Positions 8,188 through 17,907 are shown, counted from the stretch's first letter. The stretch is DNA of 64,000 bases from Oribacterium asaccharolyticum ACB7 (GCF_000238075.1 NZ_JH414504.1:972504-1036503); one strand, 5' to 3'. The notes: generated from the letters alone by a model not told the origin. Numbers and translations are program-made.

Positions 8188-9903
8188 TTAATCCTTACCT
8201 TGTTCTTGTATCCGGCTCAGTTCTTCCAAGACTCTCCGCTTTTTCTCCTGATATTCCGTAAAATGCTCCATATAAGAGCGGAAGTCTTTTCCGTTATCCA
8301 CCCTTTCCAGCCTTCCGTTTCCGAAGAGAATTTTAGAGGAGCTTCCCGCGCCAACTCCGAAAACCGTATGCTTTTCTTCCATCATAAAAATATTATAGAG
8401 GCACTCCTTCCCTTCCTTACTGAACCCGATATTTTCCAGATTTCCCGCCATATTTTTTTGACGATAAAGATAATACGGATATAAGGATAATTCTTCCGCT
8501 GTCTGCATAGCGGAAAGCATCATCCACTCCATCTCGGTTCGACTCTCTCGTTTCTTCCAAGAGGGAATATAAGAGAGGGAAAAATCTCTTTCCAGCGGAA
8601 ATTCTTCGGAAGAAGCCCCTGCCTGATAGGCTCCTCTGTACTTATTTTCCTCTGTCTTTAACTTTGCGGCACGCTTTACGGCAAGAGAATGTACCGTCAA
8701 ATTCTCCGGAGCAAGCTCCCGAATCTTGAGTAAACTTTCTTCCACATCGGAAAGCCTCTCCGAGGGCAGTCCCAGAATAAGATCCATATTGATGTTGTCA
8801 AACCCCAGTTCCCTTGCTTCATAAAAACGCTCAATCACAGATTCTATGCTGTGTTTCCTGCCGATTAAGTCCAGAGTTTCCTGCCGAAAGGTCTGCGGGT
8901 TAATGGAAATGCGCCCCACACTGTGCGCCTTTAAAAGAGCCAGTTTATTGCCCTCCAGAGAATCCGGTCTTCCAGCCTCTACCGTGTATTCCAAAACTTT
9001 TGCGTAAGGAGAGGATAAAAGTTTTTGCTCTACCAGAACCAGCAGGTCTTCCAACGCTTTTTCCGGAAGCGCCGTCGGCGTTCCTCCGCCGATATAGACG
9101 CTTTGCAGGGTTTTTCCCCGTCTTTCTCCCATTTCATAAAGCGCAAAATCCAGCTCTTCGGAAACTTTTTCAAGGTAATCTGAAATACGATCTGAAAAGG
9201 GGCCTATTGGAGAAGATAAGAACGAGCAATAAGCACATTTACTGGGGCAAAAAGGAATATGAATGTAAATGCTGAAACCGTCTTGAATCTTAACACCGCT
9301 TCGTTCCTCCGCTTTTTGCAAAATATCTCTTTCTCGTAGTGCTAAAAAGCGTAAAAGCTCCGCCTTCTCTCCTTCCAGGCAATATTCATCCTTTAAGGCC
9401 TGATAAAATCTTATTTCTTCCTGTTTAGTCTGCATGCTTTCATTTTTTAATTCTTTCAACAGCTTTCCGGCAAGAGAGACCGGGCGAATCCCCGTTAAAT
9501 CTCCCCAGGGCAGACTTCGCCCACATTTTTTCTGCAGAATTTTATAAAGATAAGCCTTAACCGTAGATTTATCCTTTGTACGATTGCCGATAAAAGAAAG
9601 CTTAGTACCTCGTAAATCCAAGGACAGACGGAAAAGAGAAGGGTCGGAAATCCCCTCCTCAGTCAGAATTCGATTTTGCTTTTCCGTATCTTTCCGTTTT
9701 AAACTCTTCTTATTTACGGGAACAGCAGACTTTTGCTCTTTCGCACGCTTTAAGGCATTCTTCTCCTCCTGCGTAGTCTCCATAAGACGTACGCCCTCCG
9801 GCGTATGCATCTGGAAATCCTCTCCCGGATAAAAGGCTTTACAAAGCTCCCGAATATCACTCTCAAACGGAAGGAGAGCCTCATCTAAGAAAATCTGAAT
9901 CAA
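8188..9903 (-). CDS. hemZ: HemZ-type oxygen-independent coproporphyrinogen III oxidase-like radical SAM protein
   Basis: 571 aa, starting at TTG behind AAAGGAAAAACT. Residues about 1-165 are the HemZ-specific N-terminal region. The radical-SAM core begins near residue 190 with YIHIPFCPSKCAYCSF, whose CxxxCxxC holds the 4Fe-4S cluster, followed by GGGTPTAL and the HemN-like segment NMDLILGLPSE. The family acts in anaerobic tetrapyrrole metabolism, though many fermenters keep hemZ without complete heme synthesis and its exact substrate is uncertain. It is the last gene of the response regulator-kinase-PDZ-yhaM-hemZ train, 33 bp after yhaM. Confidence 0.9.
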   Translation of the reverse strand: MIQIFLDEALLPFESDIRELCKAFYPGEDFQMHTPEGVRLMETTQEEKNALKRAKEQKSAVPVNKKSLKRKDTEKQNRILTEEGISDPSLFRLSLDLRGTKLSFIGNRTKDKSTVKAYLYKILQKKCGRSLPWGDLTGIRPVSLAGKLLKELKNESMQTKQEEIRFYQALKDEYCLEGEKAELLRFLALRERDILQKAEERSGVKIQDGFSIYIHIPFCPSKCAYCSFLSSPIGPFSDRISDYLEKVSEELDFALYEMGERRGKTLQSVYIGGGTPTALPEKALEDLLVLVEQKLLSSPYAKVLEYTVEAGRPDSLEGNKLALLKAHSVGRISINPQTFRQETLDLIGRKHSIESVIERFYEARELGFDNINMDLILGLPSERLSDVEESLLKIRELAPENLTVHSLAVKRAAKLKTEENKYRGAYQAGASSEEFPLERDFSLSYIPSWKKRESRTEMEWMMLSAMQTAEELSLYPYYLYRQKNMAGNLENIGFSKEGKECLYNIFMMEEKHTVFGVGAGSSSKILFGNGRLERVDNGKDFRSYMEHFTEYQEKKRRVLEELSRIQEQGKD

Positions 9904-9936
9904 AGTTTTTCCTTTCCCTATTATCTTCTGTCCTAC

Positions 9937-10923
9937 TTAAAACATGCTCTTCCTTACATTACTCTCCAGAAGTTTATTAAAGCCAATCCAGCCGTTCCCT
10001 TCCTTAGCCTTTCCGGACTTCTCACCCTGCTCAATAAATTCTCTCATAGTCTGGAGCTTCGCGTCAGTATTGTCCGCAAAGGCAAGGGCCAGAGCTTCCA
10101 TGGTAGCGGGCTTTTTGGGAGAACCGAATTCCAGTTCCCCGTGATGGGAAAGGATGCAATGCAAAAATTCCGAGCGAAGCGCTGTCGGAAAATCGGGAAT
10201 TAAGGCAATTTTCTCGGAAAGCATGGTGTAACCGATCATGATATGGCCAAGGAGCTGTCCTTCGTCAGAATAATCATTTCTCGGAAATTCACTGAGTTCC
10301 TTCATTTTTCCGATATCATGGCAAAGTGCTGCGGAAATCAAGATATCCCTGTTCAAATCCGGATATTGCTCAGCATAGAAACGGCACAGCTTCGCAACGG
10401 ACAAAGTATGCTCGAGGAGTCCTCCCACATAGCTGTGATGCACTGTTTTTGCTGCGGAATGGAAGGAAAATTCCTGTAAAAATTCCTTATCTTCCACAAA
10501 AATACTTTCCAGAAGTTTTTTCAGGAAAGGATTGTCCAAAGCGGAAACCAAGCCGAGCAGCTCTTTCTTCATTTCCTCTCTGTCTCGTTTGGAAACCGGT
10601 AAGAAATCTTCCGGAAAGAAGCTGCCTTCTCTTGCCACGGAAAGACGCTGAATACTCAATTGATTGACTCCGTTATAGATGGCGACATTCCCTTCCACAT
10701 AGACATAGTCTAAGGTGGAGAATTCGGAAATCCCCGGAGAAAAAGGATCCCAGACCTTGGCGTCAATCGTCCCGGTCCTGTCCTGCAGGGTCACATTCAG
10801 GTATTCTTTTCCATTTTTCGTGAGTGCCGTGTTCTTTGTTTTTACCAAATACACATTATTCACTCTTGTGCCATCCCTGAAATTCTCGATAAAGCGATTA
10901 GGGTTAGGGATATGTTCACTCAT
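9937..10923 (-). CDS. yhaM: 3'-5' exoribonuclease YhaM family (OB fold plus HD domain)
   Basis: 328 aa. The N-terminal 95 residues are an OB-fold nucleic-acid-binding domain (TLQDRTGTIDAKVWDP). The HD metallophosphohydrolase domain follows with HHSYVGGLLEHT and LCHDIGKM as metal ligands. YhaM trims RNA and DNA 3' ends with Mn or Co. Length matches the family. It begins 12 bp after the PDZ-protein gene and precedes hemZ in the same transcript. Confidence 0.92.
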   Translation of the reverse strand: MSEHIPNPNRFIENFRDGTRVNNVYLVKTKNTALTKNGKEYLNVTLQDRTGTIDAKVWDPFSPGISEFSTLDYVYVEGNVAIYNGVNQLSIQRLSVAREGSFFPEDFLPVSKRDREEMKKELLGLVSALDNPFLKKLLESIFVEDKEFLQEFSFHSAAKTVHHSYVGGLLEHTLSVAKLCRFYAEQYPDLNRDILISAALCHDIGKMKELSEFPRNDYSDEGQLLGHIMIGYTMLSEKIALIPDFPTALRSEFLHCILSHHGELEFGSPKKPATMEALALAFADNTDAKLQTMREFIEQGEKSGKAKEGNGWIGFNKLLESNVRKSMF

Positions 10924-10935
10924 AAAACTTCCTTC

Positions 10936-12159
10936 CTACCTTGTCCCGAGCGGACAAGAAAACTCCATTTCCACATACTGATTTCCGTTATTGCGAAGGA
11001 GGCTGATTTGAAAAGGATTTCCGGGACTTTCTTTCAGTAAGGCTGCCTGCAGGTCTTTTACCCCTGTAAGTTCCTCTCCGTTCGCCTTTTTTATAACATC
11101 TCCCGCCTGCACACCGGCAGCATAGGCAGGGCTTCCCTCTTCCACTTCGGAAATAAATACTCCTTCCGGAATGCCTAATTCTATCATACTTTTACTCGTA
11201 TTTTGTATCTTCAGGCCCAAATAAGCCAAAGTTTTTCCGTTACTGAGATGTTCCAGCATGTCCAAACAATCGGAAATTCCTGTCATATGTGGAAAACCGC
11301 CCTGCTTTCCCGAACAAAATCCCACAAACTCCCCTGCAGTATTAAGGTAAAATACATTTCCTTCTCCCTCTTTCGGCCCTTGTACGGCAATGTCCTCTCT
11401 AAAGCCGTCCACAGCCGGTACATCATAAGAAAGATAAGAAGCATAGGTTATTTCCGTCGAATACAGTTCCCCGCTTGGCGAACCGATTCCGATTAAGGTT
11501 TCTCCTCTTTGAATGAGACGGGAATTTCCTCTCGGCATCACACTGAGCCTTTCCATATCTTTTTCCGTAAAGGCGGAAAGCGGAACGGAAAGAATCATCA
11601 CCCCGTCCCTTTTACTCGAAGATAAGAGTCTTCCCTCTACTTCCTTTTCACGGAAGAAACGGATCCGATAGGCCTCTTCCCCCTTTCCGGTTCCCAAGTA
11701 TAAAATAAGCAGATTATCGGCGGTTTTTTCTAAAATGATTCCATTTCCCCTCGTTTTTCCCTCCGTGAGTAAATCCTCTCCTCCCGTAGAAACCTCAACA
11801 TCCACCAGAGATTTTTCCCCTTCCTGGATGATGCTTTTTAAATTTCCCATCATGCTTTCATAGGCCGAAATCGGGAAATCAAATTTCTGAATCTCGGACT
11901 GTACCACATCCTCTATTGCCTCGGTTTCTTCCGTGCTGCTTTCCGCTTCCGTACTTGCCTCTTCCGTAAAGGCTACTGTTTCCTTTTCTTTCCCTTCCTT
12001 CTTTACCGGAAGGTGAGGAACTAGAAAAAACAGGACTAAAAAAATGCCCAAGCCGAAAACTCCACCGGAAAAAAGAAGGGATAGAGCTTTTACAGTCCTC
12101 TTTTTCCAGCTTACCTTCTGTCCAACGATCTTTTCTTTGATGAAATTTTTTTCGTCCAA
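10936..12159 (-). CDS. Membrane-anchored HtrA-like protein with PDZ domain and degenerate protease domain
   Basis: 407 aa, TTG start behind GGAGG. Residues 1-30 are cytosolic and basic, 30-50 form one membrane helix, then an E/T/S-rich linker. Residues about 95-310 have the trypsin-like HtrA layout, but the expected catalytic-His segment is LLILYLGTGKG and the expected GNSGGP nucleophile segment is NVFYLNTAGEF, so His and Ser appear lost. A PDZ domain closes the protein (EEGSPAYAAGVQAGDVIKKA). It lies 3 bp after the sensor kinase gene, suggesting a non-proteolytic envelope sensor or scaffold linked to that two-component system. The pseudo-enzyme reading is inference from the sequence. Confidence 0.8.
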   Translation of the reverse strand: MDEKNFIKEKIVGQKVSWKKRTVKALSLLFSGGVFGLGIFLVLFFLVPHLPVKKEGKEKETVAFTEEASTEAESSTEETEAIEDVVQSEIQKFDFPISAYESMMGNLKSIIQEGEKSLVDVEVSTGGEDLLTEGKTRGNGIILEKTADNLLILYLGTGKGEEAYRIRFFREKEVEGRLLSSSKRDGVMILSVPLSAFTEKDMERLSVMPRGNSRLIQRGETLIGIGSPSGELYSTEITYASYLSYDVPAVDGFREDIAVQGPKEGEGNVFYLNTAGEFVGFCSGKQGGFPHMTGISDCLDMLEHLSNGKTLAYLGLKIQNTSKSMIELGIPEGVFISEVEEGSPAYAAGVQAGDVIKKANGEELTGVKDLQAALLKESPGNPFQISLLRNNGNQYVEMEFSCPLGTR

Positions 12160-12162
12160 GGA

Positions 12163-13581
12163 TTATGCCTCCTCTTTTAACGAGATAGGGAGTGTAAAGC
12201 TGAACTCGGTGCCCACCCCCTCTGTGGATATGCAATCTATGTGCTCCTTATGTGCACTGATAATCCCTTTTACAATGGAAAGACCAAGTCCGGTCCCCCG
12301 CTTATCCTTTCCCCTTGAAAGATCCGTCTTATAAAAACGCTCCCAAATTTTCTGGGTATCCTTCTTGGGAATTCCGATTCCCTGATCCTTAATTGAAGTA
12401 AATACCTTTGTCCCCTTTTTTTCCGTTCGGATACAAATCTCCGTTCCTTCTTTGGAAAACTTCACCGCGTTGTCAATCAGGTTATAAAGAACCTGTTGTA
12501 TTTTCGGATAATCACCGTAGACCATTTCCTTCTTTTCCGCAAAGATAAGAGAGAATTGTAAGCTTTTCTTGGCACATTGCATTTCAAAACTGCTGCAAAC
12601 CTGCCGTATCATCCGATTGATATCAAAATTGCTGCGATTCAGCATGCCTTCCTCATCCAGCTTATTTAAACTCAGCATAGACTGCGTCAGCTTACTTAAT
12701 CGATCCGTTTCCGCAATGAGTCGTTCCAGGTATTTTTCTTCCATATCCCGCGGAATCGTACCGTCCAGCATCGCTTCCAAATATCCTTTTATGGAAGTCA
12801 GCGGGGAGCGAAAGTCATGAGAAACATTGGCAATAAATTGTCGTTGATAATCATCCGACTTCTGAATCTCCTCCGCCATGTAATTCAACGTATCCGCAAG
12901 ATAGCCCATCTCATCTTGGCCGGAAACCGTAATGCGATGCTGATACTCTCCTCCTGCATAGCGCACCGCTCCCGCCGTGATTTTCCTTAAAGGACGATAC
13001 ACGAAGGTGTAAAACACCCCAAAGATAGAAAGAGAAAAAAAGAATATAGCCAGCAAAAGGACAAAGAAAATATCGATGATATCCGCCTTTCTCTGTTCAA
13101 TCTCCGACAAGGGCAGCAAAAGATACAAATACGCAATATTCTGAAAATTTCGTTGAATCGGAGCCTTGGCAACAAGCATGGTCTCCGTTAAAAGGCCTTG
13201 GAAATTCTCGGTATAATAAATTTTTTCTCCATTTTTTGTAGGATCAAAATTCCGGATTTCCTCACCCTGAATATTTTCCCTTCCCTGGAAGGCAAGAATC
13301 TTTCCCTTAGGGCTTACCAATGTCCAGCCCAAAGCTTTTCGATGAATATTTCCTTCCATTTCCGCAGTGATTTTACCGATGGATAAACTTCCGTATTCTT
13401 CCTTGGAATAATAGTTGGCAAGTCTTGTCACTTCTTGGTATAAAGTCGTCCCCTCTCTATTGTAAAAATAGCGTTGAACCAGTCTCCCGCCATATAGATA
13501 CATAAAAAAGAGGGAAAGAAGGAAGAAAATGGAATAACCCAGTAAAAATTTAATGAATAATCGCCTTCTCAAGCTCTTCAC
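12163..13581 (-). CDS. Sensor histidine kinase
   Basis: 472 aa, GTG start overlapping the regulator's stop (GTGA). Membrane helices at about 10-30 and 170-195 flank an extracellular sensor of about 135 residues. Then come HAMP (YRPLRKITAG), the HisKA phospho-site NVSHDFRSPLTSIKG, and the HATPase boxes N (YNLIDNAVKFS), G1 (DQGIGIP) and G2 (RGTGLGLSIVKGI). It should autophosphorylate and pass phosphate to the OmpR-type regulator encoded just before it. The signal is unknown; the adjacent dead HtrA-like protein points to the cell envelope. Confidence 0.94.
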   Translation of the reverse strand: MKSLRRRLFIKFLLGYSIFFLLSLFFMYLYGGRLVQRYFYNREGTTLYQEVTRLANYYSKEEYGSLSIGKITAEMEGNIHRKALGWTLVSPKGKILAFQGRENIQGEEIRNFDPTKNGEKIYYTENFQGLLTETMLVAKAPIQRNFQNIAYLYLLLPLSEIEQRKADIIDIFFVLLLAIFFFSLSIFGVFYTFVYRPLRKITAGAVRYAGGEYQHRITVSGQDEMGYLADTLNYMAEEIQKSDDYQRQFIANVSHDFRSPLTSIKGYLEAMLDGTIPRDMEEKYLERLIAETDRLSKLTQSMLSLNKLDEEGMLNRSNFDINRMIRQVCSSFEMQCAKKSLQFSLIFAEKKEMVYGDYPKIQQVLYNLIDNAVKFSKEGTEICIRTEKKGTKVFTSIKDQGIGIPKKDTQKIWERFYKTDLSRGKDKRGTGLGLSIVKGIISAHKEHIDCISTEGVGTEFSFTLPISLKEEA

Positions 13582-14312
13582 CCTACCCTGAATTTATAAC
13601 CAATGCCCCAAACCGTGGAAATTTCCCATTCTTCCCCACCGGGAAGCTTCTCCCTTAAACGTTTAATATGAACATCCACCGTACGGGAATCTCCGGCAAA
13701 TTCATAGCCCCAGATATGGTCCAAAAGCTGTTCTCTGGTAAAGACTTGATTCGGATAGCTTGCTAAAAAGTAGAGAAGTTCCAATTCCTTAGGCGGCATA
13801 TCTACCGTTTTTCCCTTATAGTGGACCGCGTAGTTCGTTAAATTCACAACCAAATCGGAATAGGAGATGTGTTTTCCCTTTTGCAGTTGCTCTTCTCCGG
13901 CTCCATTGTCTGTTGTCTCCCGAGAGGCTGATTTTCTTCCCGGTTGGAAGCGGCGAAGAACCGCTTTCACTCTTGCCACAAGTTCCTTCGTGTCAAAAGG
14001 CTTTAAGATATAATCATCCGCTCCAAGCTCCAGCCCCAGTACCTTATCAAAGGTCTCTCCCTTTGCGGAAAGCATGATAATGGGAACATCCGAACTTGCC
14101 CGAATCCGTCTGCAAACCTCATAGCCGTCGATTCCCGGAAGCATCAGATCCAAAATCAACAGGTCCGCCCCCTCTTTCTCATAAAGACTCAGCGCTGCTT
14201 CCCCGTCTTCCGCAATCTTTGTGGAAAAGCATTCCTTCTCAAGATAGAGAGAAATCAACTCCGCAATGGAGCTGTCATCATCCACAATCAGGATTCTTTG
14301 CTTTTCTGCCAC
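13578..14312 (-). CDS. OmpR/PhoB-family response regulator
   Basis: 244 aa from GTG 14310-14312, chosen because AAAGGAGG lies directly upstream; a TTG 33 bp earlier has no such site. The receiver domain shows the acidic pocket VDDD, phospho-acceptor Asp in LLILDLMLPG and the conserved Lys in LKPFD. The C-terminal winged helix ends with the recognition segment DSRTVDVHIKRLREKL. It is the first gene of an operon with the kinase (4-bp overlap), PDZ protein, yhaM and hemZ. Three 34-bp direct repeats cover its start region and leader. Confidence 0.94.
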   Translation of the reverse strand: MAEKQRILIVDDDSSIAELISLYLEKECFSTKIAEDGEAALSLYEKEGADLLILDLMLPGIDGYEVCRRIRASSDVPIIMLSAKGETFDKVLGLELGADDYILKPFDTKELVARVKAVLRRFQPGRKSASRETTDNGAGEEQLQKGKHISYSDLVVNLTNYAVHYKGKTVDMPPKELELLYFLASYPNQVFTREQLLDHIWGYEFAGDSRTVDVHIKRLREKLPGGEEWEISTVWGIGYKFRVG

Positions 14313-14327
14313 AGTACCTCCTTTACC

Positions 14328-14429
14328 ATTTCGCTGTTCTGACAATGCTATCTACGAAACAATTTCGCCGTTCTGACAATGCTGTCTACAAAACAATTTC
14401 GTCGTTATAACAAATCTGTCTACAAAACA
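14328..14429. repeat. Three 34-bp tandem repeats upstream of the two-component operon
   Basis: Units are 14328-14361, 14362-14395 and 14396-14429; the first two differ at only three or four positions and the third is more diverged. Each contains the near-palindrome TGTCTACA or TATCTACG. They lie between mutS2 and the regulator's start, where the operon promoter should be. OmpR-family regulators bind direct repeats, so these may be autoregulatory sites; a neutral slippage array is the alternative. Confidence 0.75.
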
Positions 14430-14449
14430 ATGCTGCCGGTCTAACGATT

Positions 14450-16810
14450 CTATTTCTTAAAATAGATAATCGTTACTCCGTCAGACCCCTCACCATATTC
14501 TCCCAGTCTGAAGGATTCAATATGCTTATTCTTCTTTGCACAGTCTTGCACCATTTTTCGAAGTGCACCGGTTCCTCTTCCATGAACCACTCTGACCTGC
14601 GGAAGCTTGGCAAGAAAAGCATCATCCAAGTATTTATTCAGCTCCGGAAGCGCATCCGCTGTCATTTTTCCAATCAAATTGATCTCCGGGGAAATGCCCA
14701 TCGCCTTGGACCTTCCGAGTCCTGCTGTCTTTCCTTGATTTCGAACGGGGGCTTCCTTTTCCTTATGCTGGATAAATTCCACCTCTTTTGCCGAAACCTT
14801 GGTTCTGAGAATGCCCGCGCTTACAGTAAACATCCCGTTCTTATCCGGAAGCTCGGTAACGGTTCCTACGACACTATGCATATTGAGCAGTCTGACCTTG
14901 TCCCCGAGCTTAAGGTTTTTCAGAGAAATAGTCTGCATCGGCCCCTTTACGCTTTGTCCGGAAAAGGCCTGTGTCTCCTCCATCTTCTTTTTCAGCTTAC
15001 TGCGAATCTGCTCCACTTCCAGAGAGCTTCCTCCGCCGTTTTCGCGCTTTCTGATTTCCTTTACTATGCTGTCTGCCGTTTCCTTCGCATCGGAAAGAAT
15101 CTTTGCCGCCTCTTCTCTTGCGCGATTCAGGATTTTCTCTCTGCCTTTCTCAATGCCCTTTGTGGACTCTCTCGCCCGGGCTTTCAGACGCTCCACTTCT
15201 TCCTTATACTGCTCGATTTCCAGTCTTTCCCGCTCGGCGAGCCTCTTACTGTCCTCCAAGTCCGAAATCAGATCTTCAAAATGCAGGTCCTCTTCTCCGA
15301 TACGGCCTCTGGCGTCCTCAATGATTTTCTCGCTTAAGCCGAGCTTCTTTGCAATGGCAAAAGCATTGGACTTACCGGGTACACCGATAAGCAGACGGTA
15401 GGTCGGGCGAAGGCTTTCCACATCAAACTCGCAGGCCGCATTTTCTACTCCCTCCGTGGACAGGGCATAGAGCTTAATCTCCGCGTAGTGGGTCGTTGCA
15501 AGCGTAGTCACTCCTCTTTCGTAAAGCTCATGCAAAATACCGAGCGCCAGCGCCGCCCCTTCCGTGGGATCCGTGCCGGCTCCCAACTCATCAAAAAGGC
15601 AGAGGCAGTCGGAATCCGCCTCCGAAAGGATTTTTACCGTATTCGTCATATGAGCGGAAAAGGTGGAAAGGCTCTGCTCAATGCTTTGCTCATCCCCGAT
15701 ATCCGCATAAATTTCCTTGAAAACCGTGATGGAAGAACCCTGAAAAGCCGGAATCAGGAGGCCGGCCTGTCCCATTAACTGCAAAAGCCCGAGGGTCTTT
15801 AAGCAGACCGTTTTTCCGCCGGTATTCGGACCGGTAATCACCAAAAGCCGGAAGGCTTCTCCGATATGAATGGAAATCGGGACAACCTTATCCTTCGGAA
15901 TCAAAGGATGCCGTGCATCCAAAAGCTTCAACTTTTTTTCTTTCTCTAAGCCAGGTCTGACCCCGTCCATCTTCTTTCCCAGCTTTGCCTTCGCAAAGAC
16001 AAAGTCCAAGTGAGAAAGAAGCTCCAGATTCCTTTCTAAAACCGGAAGATTCGGAGACAGCTTAAGACTGAGAGAAAGTAATATTTTCTCCACCTCCTCT
16101 TTTTCCAGCGAAAAGAGCTCACTCAGATTGTTTTCGAGCTGTACAATGCTTAAGGGTTCCATAAAGAGCGTAACACCCGTGCTGCTCTCATCATGGACTA
16201 TGCCGTGAAAAGCATTTTTATACTCCGCCTTTACCGGAAAAACATGGCGACCGTTTCTAAGGGTAATGACGCCCTCCTGCAACATGGATCGCTTATCGTT
16301 TAAAATCCGGTTCAACTCCTCCGTGATTTTTCCCTCTATTCCCTTTTCTTTTCTTCGGATATCGGAAAGCTCTTTACTGGCATCGTCAAAGAGGCGCTCC
16401 TCCGACTCGATACAGCGGGCAAGCTCACGTCTGATTTCCTCTAAGGAATCTATTTCCTCAAAATAAGCAAGTAGACTATCCTCTATTTCTCCGCCCTGCT
16501 CCTTTACTTTTTTACTGCTTTCGAGCATTCTTGCCACTTGGTACAGTTCGAATACGGAAAGAGAAGCCCCGAGTTGCAGTCTCGGAAAATAGGGGCGTAT
16601 ATCCATAATCCCCCGAAAGGAGATCGACCCCTTTACCCGAATACGGCTCTCCGCCTCTTCCGTTTCTAAAAGATTCCGCTCCACCTCATAAAAATCGGAG
16701 GAAGGAAGGAGCGCCTCCGCCTTCTCTTTTCCGAGAGAGGACTCCGCTTCCTCTATAAGCATGGCAATAATCTTTGTATATTCTATTGTTTTTAGAACCT
16801 TCTGATTCAT
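14450..16810 (-). CDS. mutS2: MutS2 family protein
   Basis: 786 aa, usual family length. The MutS-type ATPase has Walker A GPNTGGKT and the Walker B region LFDELGAGTDPTEGAA; a long coiled coil spans about residues 515-620 and an Smr domain ends the protein (VVHGRGTGALRK). MutS2 splits collided ribosomes or suppresses recombination, depending on the species studied. The Smr LDxR nuclease motif, normally LDLRG, reads INLIG here, so nuclease activity is doubtful. It follows the glucokinase gene by 15 bp, probably in one transcript. Confidence 0.95.
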   Translation of the reverse strand: MNQKVLKTIEYTKIIAMLIEEAESSLGKEKAEALLPSSDFYEVERNLLETEEAESRIRVKGSISFRGIMDIRPYFPRLQLGASLSVFELYQVARMLESSKKVKEQGGEIEDSLLAYFEEIDSLEEIRRELARCIESEERLFDDASKELSDIRRKEKGIEGKITEELNRILNDKRSMLQEGVITLRNGRHVFPVKAEYKNAFHGIVHDESSTGVTLFMEPLSIVQLENNLSELFSLEKEEVEKILLSLSLKLSPNLPVLERNLELLSHLDFVFAKAKLGKKMDGVRPGLEKEKKLKLLDARHPLIPKDKVVPISIHIGEAFRLLVITGPNTGGKTVCLKTLGLLQLMGQAGLLIPAFQGSSITVFKEIYADIGDEQSIEQSLSTFSAHMTNTVKILSEADSDCLCLFDELGAGTDPTEGAALALGILHELYERGVTTLATTHYAEIKLYALSTEGVENAACEFDVESLRPTYRLLIGVPGKSNAFAIAKKLGLSEKIIEDARGRIGEEDLHFEDLISDLEDSKRLAERERLEIEQYKEEVERLKARARESTKGIEKGREKILNRAREEAAKILSDAKETADSIVKEIRKRENGGGSSLEVEQIRSKLKKKMEETQAFSGQSVKGPMQTISLKNLKLGDKVRLLNMHSVVGTVTELPDKNGMFTVSAGILRTKVSAKEVEFIQHKEKEAPVRNQGKTAGLGRSKAMGISPEINLIGKMTADALPELNKYLDDAFLAKLPQVRVVHGRGTGALRKMVQDCAKKNKHIESFRLGEYGEGSDGVTIIYFKK

Positions 16811-16825
16811 TTTCTTACTTTCTAT

Positions 16826-17778
16826 TTAGTCTTTTTCGAGCATGAGTCTTGCACAACCATAGATCCCCGCATCGTTTCCGAGTGTTGCCAGCACAAGTTC
16901 CGCCTTTTTCTCTAAAATCGGCGTGTACTCTTCATAGTGCTTCCGAATAAGGTCAAGAAGAAACTCTCCCGCCTTCGACACACCGCCGCCGATGACGAAA
17001 ATCTCCGGATCGGCAACCATGGAAACCTGCGCAAGCACAATCCCCAAGGAACGCATACTTAAGTCAAGGCTTAAATAGGCAAGTTGATCTCCTTCTTTTG
17101 CCGCATCACAGACAATCTTCGCCGTCAAAGCCTTTCCATAGATGCGTAGAGAAGAAGGCTCTCTAAACATCCTTAAGAAACGCTCCGCCTCCTTCACGAT
17201 TCCTGTCGCGGAAGCCACCTGCTCAAGGCAACCCATTCCACCGCAGGCACAACGCTCACCCTCTACTTCTCTAACATGGATATGTCCGATTTCCGCTCCG
17301 GCACCGTGTGCACCGGCTACGATTTTCCCGTTTAAAATAAGGCCGCCGCCGACTCCCGTTCCGAGAGTGACCATCATCATATTTTGATAGCCTCTGCCGC
17401 CGCCCTGCCACATTTCTCCAAGAGCGGCTACATTGGCATCATTTCCCACTGCACAGGGAATTCTGCCCCCATGAGTTCTCGCATAATCCGGGCGGGATAA
17501 ATGTCTTTCCAACCCAAATTCACCGCCACTCTGACATGACCGTCCGGTTCAACCGGCCCCGGTACACCAATGCCGATTCCCGTGATATCTTCATAGGCAA
17601 TGGTTTTTTCCTCCAGGTGCTTCTTCAGTTCCTCCGCCACATCGGGAAGGATATATTTTCCGTTTTCCGCCTTCCGGGTCATCACTTCCCACTTATCCAG
17701 AAGCACCCCGTTATAGGTGAAAATCCCGCACTTTACCGTTGTTCCTCCTACATCGATTCCCACGCAATATTGATTCAT
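16826..17778 (-). pseudogene. glcK: ROK-family glucokinase interrupted by a one-base frameshift
   Basis: The first frame (17778 down to about 17470) gives the ATP-binding start CVGIDVGGTTVKCGIF. The second (about 17470 to 16826) gives AVGNDANVAALGE, the ROK zinc motif region GHIHV with CACGGMGCLEQ, and VIGGGVSKAG. Joined, they make a complete kinase of about 317 aa. The frames meet at a run of five Gs (minus strand; 17466-17470); a sixth G would restore one protein. The enzyme would phosphorylate glucose. The break may be real, a slippage switch, or a sequencing error. It sits just upstream of mutS2. Confidence 0.85.
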
Positions 17779-17849
17779 GTCCGTCCCCCTCTATTGTATT
17801 CTCTTTCATAATGAATCGCTTCATTTCAGTACTCTATTGTTTTTCACTC

Positions 17850-17893
17850 TATGGTGTGACGCTCTATATGTGACACTCAATGGTGTAACACTC
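17850..17893. repeat. Three degenerate 14-15-bp repeats upstream of glcK
   Basis: Units 17850-17864, 17865-17878 and 17879-17893 share the core GTGTNACNCTC, for example AATGGTGTAACACTC. They lie 70-115 bp upstream of the glucokinase start, in the 129-bp gap to the DUF5711 gene. They could be regulator sites or a short slippage array; no function can be assigned. Confidence 0.5.
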
Positions 17894-17907
17894 AATCGTA
17901 GGGCGTT

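Noticed and set aside
14522..15401. Long plus-strand open frames opposite mutS2
   Set aside because: They are shadows of the mutS2 coding strand, rich in Cys, Leu and Phe, with no recognisable motif.
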